NCBI GenBank assembly: GCA_031276175.1
Contig: JAISNP010000034.1
Coordinates: 1 to 38,274, forward strand
Origin: Tannerella sp.
Lineage (GTDB): Bacteria > Bacteroidota > Bacteroidia > Bacteroidales > Tannerellaceae
Reading direction: 5' to 3'
DNA length: 38,274 nucleotides
Made by a program: the position numbers and the translations under genes. Of the stretch, positions 8,056 to 17,259 are shown piece by piece; the stretch's first letter is position 1, and every line of letters starts with the position of its first letter. Below the pieces are notes generated by a model, which ran no database searches, was not told the origin of the DNA, and saw only the letters and a list, made by a program, of their open reading frames with translations.

Positions 8056-9185
8056 AACTGTCGGGCGACTTTTTCCGCATCACGGAGGCCTACGACACCG
8101 CCGACGGATTCGGCTACGCAATCGACCTCAACCCGGCGCATTTCATCTACCGCGCACATTTCCCCGGCAACCCGGTTACGCCCGGCGTGTGCATCATACA
8201 GATATGCCGGGAGCTGATGGAACGCCGTATGCAACGCCCGCTCTCCGTCCGCCGCGCCTTCAATGTGAAGTTCCTCGCCGTCGTCAACCCCGAAACGTGC
8301 GGCGCGCTACGGGTAGATTTCTCTAAAATCGCGATCGCCGCAGACGGCTGCAAAGCCTCCGTCTCCGTTTACCGCGACGACGTGCAGTTTGCCAAAGCAA
8401 GCCTTTTCTTCCGACATGCCGACACGCCGGCCGACGCCGGCGAGGCGATGAAGCGCGCCGGCGCGTGCCTCATCATACCCACTTACAACAACGACGCTTC
8501 GCTGGCCGCCGTGCTCGACGCCGTGCTGCAATACACGCAGGCGGTGATTGTGGTAAACGACGGTTCGACGGACGGCACGGCCGAAACGCTGGCGCGCTAT
8601 CGACGCCGGATAGAAATCGTCGCCTACACCCCGAACCGCGGTAAAGGCTACGCGCTGCGCCGCGGGTTCGACCGCGCCGAGCAGGCGGGATACGCCTGCG
8701 CGCTGACGATGGATTCGGACGGGCAGCACGACGCGCGCGACATCGGCAGGTTCGCCGAAGCCTTGCGCCGCCATTCCGACAGCCTGATCGTCGGAAGCCG
8801 AAGCTTTCGTCCGGAAAACATGCCTGCGCGAAATACCTTTGCCAACCGCTTCTCCAACTTCTGGTTCACGGTGCAAACCGGCTTCCGCCTGCCCGATACG
8901 CAAAGCGGCTTCCGCCTCTACCCGCTTGCACGAATGAAAGGCATGAGGCCGCTCACGTCGCGCTACGAAGCCGAACTGGAACTGCTCGTACGCGCGGCAT
9001 GGCGCAACATACCCATACTTCCGATACCCATCCGGGTGCACTATCCGCCCGAAGGCGAACGTGTGACGCACTTCAGACCCGGTATGGATTTCGCGCGCAT
9101 CAGCCTGTTGAACACCCTATGCGTCTTCGGCGCCATATTTTACGGATACCCTTCGCGACTGTTTCGGCGGCTGATTCGACGGTAG
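8052..9185 (+). CDS. Fusion of ApeI-type hot-dog dehydratase and family 2 glycosyltransferase
   Basis: 377 residues with two domains. Residues 1-125 form a hot-dog dehydratase with the FabA/FabZ-type active-site segment RAHFPGNPVTPGV (His36). Residues 137-340 form a GT2 nucleotide-sugar transferase: IIPTYNN at the N-terminus, VVNDGSTDGT (about 168-176), the metal-binding MDSDGQHD (220-227) and the DTQSGFRLY segment typical of DPM1-like enzymes. A hydrophobic C-terminus (about 350-366) may associate with the membrane. The fusion implies that chain dehydration and sugar or lipid-carrier decoration happen in one complex; this is an inference. It is the last gene of the first uninterrupted run of the cluster. 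Confidence 0.88.
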   Translation: MKLSGDFFRITEAYDTADGFGYAIDLNPAHFIYRAHFPGNPVTPGVCIIQICRELMERRMQRPLSVRRAFNVKFLAVVNPETCGALRVDFSKIAIAADGCKASVSVYRDDVQFAKASLFFRHADTPADAGEAMKRAGACLIIPTYNNDASLAAVLDAVLQYTQAVIVVNDGSTDGTAETLARYRRRIEIVAYTPNRGKGYALRRGFDRAEQAGYACALTMDSDGQHDARDIGRFAEALRRHSDSLIVGSRSFRPENMPARNTFANRFSNFWFTVQTGFRLPDTQSGFRLYPLARMKGMRPLTSRYEAELELLVRAAWRNIPILPIPIRVHYPPEGERVTHFRPGMDFARISLLNTLCVFGAIFYGYPSRLFRRLIRR

Positions 9186-9393
9186 CGATTCCTTGCACAT
9201 AATAGATCCGGATGGAACACGGCAAGTTCGAACAAAATGCCATCTTGTTCATTCTATCCGTGATATTATATCTCACAAATATTATATCCGGATGGAATCC
9301 ATATGGGTGGACGGGACAAGCCGGAATCTCGCCCAAACGGATGGAATCCAACCCCAACAATCGGGCGGCAACGGCGTAATACAGGTTGTAGCG

Positions 9394-9430
9394 AAAACAC
9401 TTGTCTTCCAACGGTGTTTTATTTTATTTG
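9394..9430 (+). terminator. Weak candidate terminator after first half of polyene cluster
   Basis: AAAACAC (9394-9400) pairs with GTGTTTT (9414-9420) around a 13-base loop and is followed by ATTTTATTTG. The stem is only 7 bp and AT-rich, so this is a tentative call. It would separate the transcript ending at 9185 from the downstream part. Confidence 0.3.
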
Positions 9431-9493
9431 ATCATATTTGTTATGCGTATGAAAAATTCCATGAATTTTAGACGGATAATAAAATTTTTACGC

Positions 9494-9501
9494 TAACTTT
9501 G
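9494..9501 (+). promoter_or_regulatory. -7 box of a possible promoter reading into the 20-bp repeat tract
   Basis: TAACTTTG fits the Bacteroidetes -7 consensus TAnnTTTG. It sits just before the repeat tract (9541-9900), and transcription would give a leader of about 410 bases containing the whole repeat array before the gene at 9924. No clear -33 element is seen. The stretch 9186-9493 otherwise holds only three scattered copies of a CGGATGGAA motif (near 9209, 9290 and 9339) and no convincing gene. Confidence 0.4.
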
Positions 9502-9540
9502 TCGGTGTTATAGAGATTCATTGATATATTATCGCAAAAC

Positions 9541-9900
9541 ATGTTTTCTCGCCGTAAAACATGTTTTATGGCCGCAAAACATGTTTTCTCGCTGTAAAAC
9601 ATGTTTTATGGCCGCAAAACATGTTTTCTCGCTGTAAAACATGTTTTATGGCCGCAAAACATGTTTTCTCGCTGTAAAACATGTTTTATGGCTGCAAAAC
9701 ATGTTTTCTCGCCGTAAAACATGTTTTACGGCTGTAAAACATATTTTGTCGTGGGGCGCGATGATATTTGTTCGTTGACAAGCAGTGTTTTACGTAAAAC
9801 ATGGTATGCGGATGGCCGCAATGCGATGCGGTCGGAATATATGCGATGCGGTCGGCAGTTATGTTACTGCGTTGGCATTTATGTAATATAACAGGGTTAT
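9541..9900. repeat. 20-bp-period tandem repeat tract with AAAACATGTTTT palindromes
   Basis: From 9541 the sequence keeps a strict 20-base register. About ten units (to 9740) alternate ATGTTTTCTCGCxGTAAAAC and ATGTTTTATGGCxGCAAAAC, so each junction recreates the 12-bp palindrome AAAACATGTTTT. The register continues with diverged units to about 9900, nearly all beginning ATG; the units at 9801, 9821, 9841 and 9861 carry an ATGCGATGCGGTCGG-type sequence. Because 20 is not a multiple of three, the tract does not encode a simple repeat protein. There are no unique spacers, so this is not a CRISPR array. Confidence 0.95.
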
Positions 9901-9923
9901 AAATAATTTTAACAGAAAAAATA

Positions 9924-10616
9924 ATGGCTACAAGCAGAGTATGGTTTCCGAGCGCCCGAGGGGCGAGATATGCAATTATTATGCAAACTACGGCGTTTAT
10001 GAGTGTGGCGGAGAACCGCGCGCTGATCGGGTTCGACAAGTCTACGCCTAACGGGATTTGGTACGATTCGGTCTACGCGCCGAAGTTGTCGGCGTATCTG
10101 AAGGCTTACGGCGTGTGGGCAAATCCTGCGACGAGCACCCGTCTGGCGCTCGACGATTTGAAGGATGCGGAGAAGGAATTGTTTCCGCTGTACCGCAGGC
10201 TTTACGGGATGATGAAGTCGAGTCCGCTTGTGACGAACGCTTGTCTGGAGGCGATGGGTTATCCGTCGCGGCCGTCGGGCAAGTATGAGTCGCATCCGGT
10301 AGATCGTATGTTCATCGGGCTGAGCGCCACTCCGGTGGCTAACTCGGTGCTGAGCGTTTCGTTCGAGAATCTCGATACGGGTAGTTCTACCGTGCCCTAC
10401 TACCTTGCCGGCGCGATGATGTATTATTCGGTGGGCGACGAGGCGGTTTTCGACCAGACCTTACTTTCGCGTTCGCTGCTGGCTACGCGCTCGCCGCACC
10501 AGTTTGTGCTTAAGCCGACGCAGCGTGGGCAGATCATTTCGCTTGCGGCGCGGTGGCAGAACCGGCGCGGGGAGTTGGGACCGTGGAGCGAGATTATTTC
10601 GCCTGTGATACCGTGA
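9924..10616 (+). CDS. Hypothetical protein of a recurring Bacteroidales family
   Basis: 230 residues, no signal peptide or membrane segment. Three visible parts: an N-terminal MATSRVWFPSARGARYAII; a charged helical middle (DKSTPNGIWYDSVYAPKLSAYLKAYGVW; DLKDAEKELFPLYRRLYG; SPLVTNACLEAMGYP); and a C-terminal beta domain ending RWQNRRGELGPWSEIISPVIP, which looks like an Ig/FN3-type strand end. From memory, proteins with this N-terminus and the GPWSEI ending occur in many copies in Bacteroidales genomes and have no known function. It interrupts the polyene cluster and lies 35 bases before the exporter gene, so it may be co-transcribed with it by accident of insertion. Confidence 0.8.
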   Translation: MATSRVWFPSARGARYAIIMQTTAFMSVAENRALIGFDKSTPNGIWYDSVYAPKLSAYLKAYGVWANPATSTRLALDDLKDAEKELFPLYRRLYGMMKSSPLVTNACLEAMGYPSRPSGKYESHPVDRMFIGLSATPVANSVLSVSFENLDTGSSTVPYYLAGAMMYYSVGDEAVFDQTLLSRSLLATRSPHQFVLKPTQRGQIISLAARWQNRRGELGPWSEIISPVIP

Positions 10617-10651
10617 CGTGGTGCGGGGGCTGATTTAACGGGACAGGCGGG

Positions 10652-13600
10652 ATGGCGGATTTTTTTGTTTCCCTGTACAGGCGTTTTGCGGCGCGCGGAA
10701 GGTGGGCGGCGTGGCTGTCGGTCGGGTTGACGCTCGTCTTCGCGGCGGCGATTGCACGGGTGGAGTTCAGGGAAGACATTTCCGAGTTTCTGCCGGGCGG
10801 CGAGGCGAATGCGCGCATCAATGCCGTTTACCGGCATGTGGGGAACTCGAACCGGCTGATGATGTATTTTTCGTACAGGGATACGTCGGCGTGGGACGAT
10901 GCGCGGCTCGTGGAGGCGATGGATAGCTTTGCGGCGCGGCTTGAGGTGAACGACAGCCTGCGCGTTATTCCGGAAGTGATTGCGCGGATAGACGACGGCC
11001 GTGTGGCGGAGGTGACGGATTATGTGCGCGGGCGGACGCCGTGGTTTTTGACGGAGGATGATTACGTGCGCATGGACTCGTTGCTGACGGATGCGCATAT
11101 CGCGGCACAGTTGAAGCTGAACAGGCAGTTGCTGGCGTTGCCTTCGGGGGCGATGATGCGGGACGAAATCGTCGGCGACCCGCTGCATCTGTTTGCCCCG
11201 CTGTGGCAGGCGCTGCACGGTCTGGGGGCGGGCGACGGCGGGGCGTTGCGCGACGGCTATATTTTTACGCCCGACGGCAGGCGGGGGACGATCGTAGCGA
11301 CGTCGCCTTACGGGGTGAGCGAGACGGGCGGTAATACGACGCTGCTTGCGCTGCTTGAAGGTACGGCGGCGGAGGTGGAGGCGTCGTTTCCCGACGTGCG
11401 AATAAGTTGCTTCGGCGCGCCTGCCGTGGCGGTGGCCAATGCGGAGCGGATAAAGCGCGACAGTGTGCCGGCCGTCGCGCTGTCGGTGTTGCTGATACTC
11501 GGCTTGCTGGTATATTACTTCCGGAGCGTGCGCCACATTGCGCTCGTTTTCTTCTCCGTACTGTTCGGATGGCTGCTGGCGCTGGCGTTGCCGGCCGTGT
11601 TCGACGGCAGCGTGTCCGTCATCGTGCTCGGCGTAAGTTCCGTCTTTATCGGCATCGCCATCAATTATCCGCTGCACTTCATCGACCGCGCGCGTCATCA
11701 ACCGCGCATCGGCCGTGTGTTGAAAGAAATCGCCCCTCCGCTGCTGATCGGCAATATTACGACGGTGAGCGCTTTCCTCAGCCTCGTTTTCATCCGCTCG
11801 AAGGCGATGCGCGACATGGGTCTGTTTGCCGCGCTGATGCTTGTGGGGACGATACTGTTTGTGCTCATCCTTCTGCCGCACCTCGTCGGGAGGGGCAAAA
11901 AGGCGGAGGCGGAGATGCCTGCGTTCGACCGTTTCGCCTCCTTTGCGCCGGAACGCAACAGGTGGGTGATGTGGAGCGTCGTGATACTGACGGTCGTCTT
12001 TATGTATCTCGGTCGCTTCACGACGTTCGAGACCGATATGCACCGTATAAACTACATGACCGCTTCGCAGCGCGAAGACATGCGCTACATGATGCAATTT
12101 ATTGAGAAGCGCGACAGAGACGTCGTGTACTTCGTGGCCGAAGGCGCGACGGCGGACGACGCGCTGTCTGCGCGCGAACAAAACGCATGGCTGACGGACA
12201 GCCTCGTGCGCTGCGGCCGGATAGAAAGCATATCGGGGCCGGGCGTTTTCCTCGCCTCCGGGGCGGAGCGTCGTCGGCGCGTCGACCGCTGGCGGCATTT
12301 CTGGCAGTCGCGCAAAGATACGCTGCTGCAACGGCTCGACGCCTTCGGGCGGGCCGAAGGATTCAGGGCCGGAGCGTTCGCGCCGTTTGCCGACTTGCTG
12401 AATCGCGACTTCTCTGCGGACGACGACGGCGGCGGTTTGCGCGTGCTGCCGGCGGTCGGGAATTATCTGGCGCACGACGACGGCCGGCACATGCTCATCC
12501 AACTCCTGTATTGCGACAAGGCGAATACGGCGGCGGTCGAAGAAGCCCTTGCCGGCAGGTTGGAGCGCGCGTTCGTGTTCGATTCGCGCGACATGGCGCG
12601 GCGTATGGCGGATGCGCTTTCCGGCGATCTCAACTACGTGCTTTTCTTCTGCGGGTGCATCGTCTTTTTCTTCCTCACGCTCTCGTTCGGCCGGATAGAG
12701 CTTAGCCTGCTGACGTTCCTGCCGCTGGCCGTAAGCTGGATATGGATACCGGGCATCATGTACCTGGCGGGAATACGGTTTAACATCGTCAACGTCATCC
12801 TCGCTACGTTCATCTTCGGTCAGGGCGACGACTACACCATCTTCATTGCCGACGGACTGATATACGAGTATGCCTACCGTCGCCGTCTGCTGGCTTCGCA
12901 CAAGCGCAGTATCATACTGTCGTCGCTCATCATGTTTTCCGGTATCGGGACGCTTATTTTTGCCCGGCATCCCGCGCTGCGCTCGCTTGCCGAAGTCACG
13001 ATCGTCGGGATGTGTACGGTCGTCATGATGGCGTATATCATACCGCCGTTCCTCTTCCGCCTCCTCACGCAGCGGAAAGGCGTATACCGCGAAGTGCCCG
13101 TCACTCTCCGGCGGACGCTTTATTCCGCCTTCTCGTTTGCGGCTTTCCTTGCCGGGAGCCTCTTTATTTCGACGGCGGGTTTTTTTCTTTTCCCTTTCGG
13201 GAATAAAACCGAGCGGAGACGGTTGCGCTACCATACGCTTCTCTGCCGCGTCGCGCGCTTCGTAGTGAAGCGTATCCCCGGCGTCAGGTTCCGGCTCGAC
13301 AACCTGTCGGGCGAAACGTTCGACAAGCCCGCCGTCATCATCTCCAATCATCAGTCGCATCTTGACCTGATGTGCCTGCTTATGCTTACGCCGCGGCTCG
13401 TGATACTGACGAACGACTGGGTTTGGCGCAATCCGTTCTACGGACGACTGATCCGTTATGCGGATTTCTATCCCGTATCCCACGGCATCGAGCCGTGCAT
13501 CGACAAGCTTGCCGAGCGCATGAAAAACGGCTACTCCGTCGCGATATTCCCCGAAGGCACGCGCTCCGGCGATTCGTCCGTGCTGCGGTTTCGCCGCGGC

Positions 13601-14260
13601 GCGTTCTATCTGGCGGAAAAGCTGGGCGCCGACATACTGCCCGTCGTCCTGCACGGCGCGGGAGACGTGCTGCCGAAAAAAGACTTCATGCTGCGCGAAG
13701 GACGAATCACGGTCGAAGTACATCCGCGAATCGCGCCCGCCGACGCGCGGTACGGCGCCGATTACGCCGCCCGTACAAAACGCATACGCCGATGGTACGC
13801 CGAACGCTACGCCGCAATGTGCGCACGCATACAGGACGCACGCTACTACAAAAGCTTCGTCCTCCACAACTATTACTACAAAGGCGCCGCCACGGAACGC
13901 CGCGTAGCCCGCACGCTGAAAAAGACGGACTGCTTCGCCCGCCTGATAGATGCGCACCGCGACGGCGGCGGCAGCGTACTGGTAGTGAACGGCGGGGCGG
14001 GCGAGTTCGCCTTCCTGTTTGCGCTGGTGCACAGGCAATGCAGCGTCACGGCCGTCGAGCGCGACGAAGACCTCGCAGCGCTGGCGCGCGGCTGCGCCGG
14101 ATTGCCTCCCAACCTGCGCGTATGCCTCGAAAAAGATCTACCCGCAGGCGCCGCGTTCGATACCGTATACCTGTTGCATCCCGACGATGCGCAAACAAAG
14201 GCCTACGGTCGTGATAACACCATAATAATCGCAGTCGACGAATGGAAAAACATGTCCTGA
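10652..14260 (+). CDS. MMPL/RND-type exporter fused to PlsC-like acyltransferase and Rossmann-like tail
   Basis: 1202 residues. Residues 1-830 are an MMPL/RND-like exporter: one N-terminal helix, a large periplasmic loop, a bundle of helices (about 270-420), then the same layout repeated (about 430-830), with GQGDDYTIF (Asp726/Asp727) in the second bundle. Residues 880-1060 are a lysophospholipid-type acyltransferase with NHQSHLD (HX4D, His900 and Asp905) and FPEGTR (966-971). The last about 100 residues contain SVLVVNGGAGEFAFLFAL and VTAVERD, resembling a truncated SAM-type Rossmann fold. Exporter and acyltransferase functions are separate genes in the E. coli aryl-polyene cluster. The fusion suggests that the polyene is acylated onto its lipid partner and moved by the same protein (inference). 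It overlaps the next gene by 19 bases. Confidence 0.88.
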   Translation: MADFFVSLYRRFAARGRWAAWLSVGLTLVFAAAIARVEFREDISEFLPGGEANARINAVYRHVGNSNRLMMYFSYRDTSAWDDARLVEAMDSFAARLEVNDSLRVIPEVIARIDDGRVAEVTDYVRGRTPWFLTEDDYVRMDSLLTDAHIAAQLKLNRQLLALPSGAMMRDEIVGDPLHLFAPLWQALHGLGAGDGGALRDGYIFTPDGRRGTIVATSPYGVSETGGNTTLLALLEGTAAEVEASFPDVRISCFGAPAVAVANAERIKRDSVPAVALSVLLILGLLVYYFRSVRHIALVFFSVLFGWLLALALPAVFDGSVSVIVLGVSSVFIGIAINYPLHFIDRARHQPRIGRVLKEIAPPLLIGNITTVSAFLSLVFIRSKAMRDMGLFAALMLVGTILFVLILLPHLVGRGKKAEAEMPAFDRFASFAPERNRWVMWSVVILTVVFMYLGRFTTFETDMHRINYMTASQREDMRYMMQFIEKRDRDVVYFVAEGATADDALSAREQNAWLTDSLVRCGRIESISGPGVFLASGAERRRRVDRWRHFWQSRKDTLLQRLDAFGRAEGFRAGAFAPFADLLNRDFSADDDGGGLRVLPAVGNYLAHDDGRHMLIQLLYCDKANTAAVEEALAGRLERAFVFDSRDMARRMADALSGDLNYVLFFCGCIVFFFLTLSFGRIELSLLTFLPLAVSWIWIPGIMYLAGIRFNIVNVILATFIFGQGDDYTIFIADGLIYEYAYRRRLLASHKRSIILSSLIMFSGIGTLIFARHPALRSLAEVTIVGMCTVVMMAYIIPPFLFRLLTQRKGVYREVPVTLRRTLYSAFSFAAFLAGSLFISTAGFFLFPFGNKTERRRLRYHTLLCRVARFVVKRIPGVRFRLDNLSGETFDKPAVIISNHQSHLDLMCLLMLTPRLVILTNDWVWRNPFYGRLIRYADFYPVSHGIEPCIDKLAERMKNGYSVAIFPEGTRSGDSSVLRFRRGAFYLAEKLGADILPVVLHGAGDVLPKKDFMLREGRITVEVHPRIAPADARYGADYAARTKRIRRWYAERYAAMCARIQDARYYKSFVLHNYYYKGAATERRVARTLKKTDCFARLIDAHRDGGGSVLVVNGGAGEFAFLFALVHRQCSVTAVERDEDLAALARGCAGLPPNLRVCLEKDLPAGAAFDTVYLLHPDDAQTKAYGRDNTIIIAVDEWKNMS

Positions 14261-15732
14261 TTATAGGCAGCGGCCTCGGCGGACTGACGTGCGGCTACAT
14301 ACTGTCGAAAAACGGCTTCAAGGTAAGCATGTTCGAAAAGCACGCGCAGCCGGGCGGATGCCTGCAAACGTTTGTACGCCGCGGCGTAAAGTTCGAAACC
14401 GGTATGCACTACGTGGGCAGCATGGAGGAAGGGCAAACGCTGCACCGCTTTTTCAAATACCTGTCGCTGCTTTCCGATGTGGAGATGTCGCCGCTGGACA
14501 AGTCGGCCTACGACATTATCTCGTTCGGCGGCGAACGGTTCGCCTTTGCCAACGGCGCGGAGCATTTTGTCGATTCGCTGACTGCCCGCTTCCCGCAGGA
14601 AAGGCGCAATCTGCAAAATTACTTCCGCGTGATACGTAACGTAGCCGGCGATTCGCCGCTGTATTCGTTGCGGCATACCCATCCGGTGACGCTGCTCAAC
14701 CCCGAATACATCAAGCAGAGCGCAAGCGCGTTTATAGATTCGATGACGCCCGACCCGCTGTTGCGTCAGGTACTGGCGGGCAACCTGCCGCTCTACGCCG
14801 GCATCAGGGGGAAAACGCCGCTGTATATCCACGCGCTTATCAACGATTTCTACAATAAAAGCAGCTACCGTATTACGGGCGGAAGCGACGCCATCGTCCG
14901 CGCGCTGGTAAAATCCATCCGCGCAGCGGGCGGCGAAGTCTGCACGTCGTCGAAAGTGACGAAAATAAACTGCGACGAGAAGCAAGCCGTCGGCATCACG
15001 CTCGAAAGCGGCGAAGAGATACGCGGCGACTACGTCATCTCCAACATTCATCCGTGCCGTACCATCGAACTGCTCAATACCCGCCTGATACGTAAATCCT
15101 ATCGCGAACGAATCGTCAACCTGCGCAATACGGTGTCGAACTTTACCGTATACATACAATTCAAAAAGCGCGCGGCGCCGTATCTCAATTCCAACTTTTT
15201 CCATTACAACGGGGCGAGCGTATGGGGTTGCGAAAACTATACGGAAGCGGACTGGCCGAAATCATTCCTGTACATGCACCACTGTTCGGAGCGCGACCAG
15301 CGCTATGCCGTGGCGGCGGTACTGTTTGCCTACATGAATTTTGAAGACGTGGCGCGGTGGAACGGCACGCGCACCGGCCGCCGCGGCGACGACTACGAGG
15401 ACTTCAAGCGGCAAAAGGCGGAACGCCTGCTCGACGAACTGGAAAAACAAATGCCCGGCACACGTGCAAGCATCGAAAGATACTATACGTCCACGCCGCT
15501 GACTTATCTCGATTACACGGGTACGGAAAAAGGCTCGATGTACGGCATCTTCCGCGACTGCACGGAACCGGTGCAGACGGTCGTTTCGCAACGTACCAAA
15601 GTGAACAATCTGCTCCAGACGGGGCAGAACATCAATTCGCACGGCATACTCGGCGTCATTATCGGCGCAATCATCGCTTCGGGCGAACTGCTGGGCGTAA
15701 ATACCATCATCGCACAAATAAAAAACGCATAA
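14242..15732 (+). CDS. FAD-dependent oxidoreductase, CrtI/CrtISO/RetSat-like (copy 1)
   Basis: 496 residues. The N-terminal dinucleotide-binding motif is HVLIIGSGLGGLTCGYIL (Gly9-Gly14), with the ribose-binding Glu32 in MFEKH, followed by PGGCLQTFVRRGVKFETGMHYVG, typical of the phytoene desaturase/carotenoid isomerase/retinol saturase group. The C-terminal NLLQTGQNINSHGILGVIIGAIIASGELLG is the second FAD contact. These enzymes desaturate, isomerise or saturate conjugated polyenes. In this cluster the substrate is presumably the polyene acyl chain. It is followed after 9 bases by a paralogue, so the pair may act in sequence or as a heterodimer. Confidence 0.87.
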   Translation: MEKHVLIIGSGLGGLTCGYILSKNGFKVSMFEKHAQPGGCLQTFVRRGVKFETGMHYVGSMEEGQTLHRFFKYLSLLSDVEMSPLDKSAYDIISFGGERFAFANGAEHFVDSLTARFPQERRNLQNYFRVIRNVAGDSPLYSLRHTHPVTLLNPEYIKQSASAFIDSMTPDPLLRQVLAGNLPLYAGIRGKTPLYIHALINDFYNKSSYRITGGSDAIVRALVKSIRAAGGEVCTSSKVTKINCDEKQAVGITLESGEEIRGDYVISNIHPCRTIELLNTRLIRKSYRERIVNLRNTVSNFTVYIQFKKRAAPYLNSNFFHYNGASVWGCENYTEADWPKSFLYMHHCSERDQRYAVAAVLFAYMNFEDVARWNGTRTGRRGDDYEDFKRQKAERLLDELEKQMPGTRASIERYYTSTPLTYLDYTGTEKGSMYGIFRDCTEPVQTVVSQRTKVNNLLQTGQNINSHGILGVIIGAIIASGELLGVNTIIAQIKNA

Positions 15733-15741
15733 TCATACACC

Positions 15742-17250
15742 ATGGAGTCAAAACCAACGGTCATCATCATCGGCGGCGGCATCGGCGGGCTGTTTTGCGG
15801 AGCAATACTGAGCAGAGAAGGACGGCGCGTGAAAATCTTCGAACAACATTTTCAAATCGGCGGCGGGCTGCACCAGTTCGTGCGGCAGGGCGTGGCGTTC
15901 GAAACGGGGATGCACGTCATGGGCGCATTTCACCCCGGCGGCGTACTGCACCGTCTCTGCTCCTATCTCGGTATTCCGGACAAACTGACCGTCATGCCGA
16001 TGGATGCGGACGGATTCGACCTTTTTCATGTCAAATCCGACGACAGGAAATACTTTATGCCGCATGGACGCGAACGGTTCGCGGCATACCTGTCTTCGCA
16101 CTTCCCCGACGAAACGGAAAACATCCGCCGCTACATGGACGCTTTATACGGGATATGCAAAGAAGTCAAGCTGTACAATATGGAAATCCCGGACGTCGCC
16201 TTTCGGGAATTTTCGGACGACTTCATGCGGAGCGTAGGCGATTTCATCGATTCCTTTACAGCAAACCCGCGGCTGCGCAGCGTGCTCGGCTACTGCAATC
16301 CGCTCTATGCGGGCGACCGCTATACGACGCCCGTATACATACATGCGCTGATAAGCAAGTTCTACATCGAAGGCGCGTGCCGCTTCGCAGGCGGCAGCAG
16401 GCAACTGGCGGACGCGCTCGCCGGCATCATACGGCAGGCCGGCGGAGAAATATATGCGGGAAACGGCGTAAAACGCATCGAAATAGAAAATAGAAATGCG
16501 ACATGCGTCGTGACGGAAAACGGCGCTCGGCACGTCGCCGATCATTACATATCGAGCATACATCCGTCCGCGTTCTTCAAACTGACCGATCCCGCCAAAA
16601 TACAGCGTGCCTACCGGGAAAGAATCGATTCCATCCCGAACACCTATTCGGCCTACACGCTGTATCTCGTTTTCAAGCCGGAGACGTTCCCCTTTTTCAA
16701 TTACACATACTACTACCAGAGCGATTATGAAGAAACATGGCGCCATCACCGCTACACGGAAGAGACATGGCCGAGGGGACTGATGCTTATCACGCCGCCC
16801 GTCACGCCGCACGACGTCTTCGCCGAAAAAATGATAGTAAACTGCATCATGAACTTCGACACCGTCCGCCGCTGGGAAAATACCTCCGTCGGAAAACGCG
16901 GCGAAGCGTACGAAGCGTTCAAACGCCGCTGCGAAGAAAAAATCATCGACAGAACGGAAGAAATATTCCCCGACATACGCGCCTGCATCAAGGGGATATA
17001 CAGCTCAAGCCCGCTCACCATCCGCGACTTCTGCAACCGGAAAGAAGGCGCAATGTACGGCGTACGAAAAGACTGCCGCAACATGGCGCTTTCGCACATT
17101 TCGGTACGCACGAAACTGAAAAATCTGTTTTTTACGGGACAGGACATAAACCTCCACGGCATCATGGGCGTACCGCTTACCGCCATCAACACTTGCGCCG
17201 AACTGGTCGGGATGGAGAACTTGCTCGATAAAATAAATGTATACAAATAA
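15742..17250 (+). CDS. FAD-dependent oxidoreductase, CrtI/CrtISO/RetSat-like (copy 2)
   Basis: 502 residues, a clear paralogue of the preceding gene. The FAD motif is VIIIGGGIGGLFCGAIL (Gly11-Gly16) with Glu34 in IFEQH. The block GGGLHQFVRQGVAFETGMHVMGAF follows, and the C-terminus reads LFFTGQDINLHGIMGVPLTAINTCAELVG. The two copies keep the same landmarks but differ in many core residues, so the duplication is old and the functions have probably diverged. A carotenoid-type role is possible, but no phytoene synthase or prenyl-transferase is in the window, so action on the polyene chain is the simpler reading. Confidence 0.87.
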   Translation: MESKPTVIIIGGGIGGLFCGAILSREGRRVKIFEQHFQIGGGLHQFVRQGVAFETGMHVMGAFHPGGVLHRLCSYLGIPDKLTVMPMDADGFDLFHVKSDDRKYFMPHGRERFAAYLSSHFPDETENIRRYMDALYGICKEVKLYNMEIPDVAFREFSDDFMRSVGDFIDSFTANPRLRSVLGYCNPLYAGDRYTTPVYIHALISKFYIEGACRFAGGSRQLADALAGIIRQAGGEIYAGNGVKRIEIENRNATCVVTENGARHVADHYISSIHPSAFFKLTDPAKIQRAYRERIDSIPNTYSAYTLYLVFKPETFPFFNYTYYYQSDYEETWRHHRYTEETWPRGLMLITPPVTPHDVFAEKMIVNCIMNFDTVRRWENTSVGKRGEAYEAFKRRCEEKIIDRTEEIFPDIRACIKGIYSSSPLTIRDFCNRKEGAMYGVRKDCRNMALSHISVRTKLKNLFFTGQDINLHGIMGVPLTAINTCAELVGMENLLDKINVYK

Positions 17251-17259
17251 AGACATGAT

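Noticed and set aside
9193..9471. 92-codon gene after the dehydratase-GT fusion
   Set aside because: No family pattern, contains a candidate terminator and scattered repeat motifs.
9541..9740. CRISPR array
   Set aside because: The repeat units are contiguous without unique spacers, and no cas gene is present.
10424..14038. 1204-codon open frame on the - strand
   Set aside because: It lies exactly opposite the MMPL-acyltransferase gene, is rich in Arg, His and Gln without any domain, and arises from the GC-rich codon pattern of the real gene.
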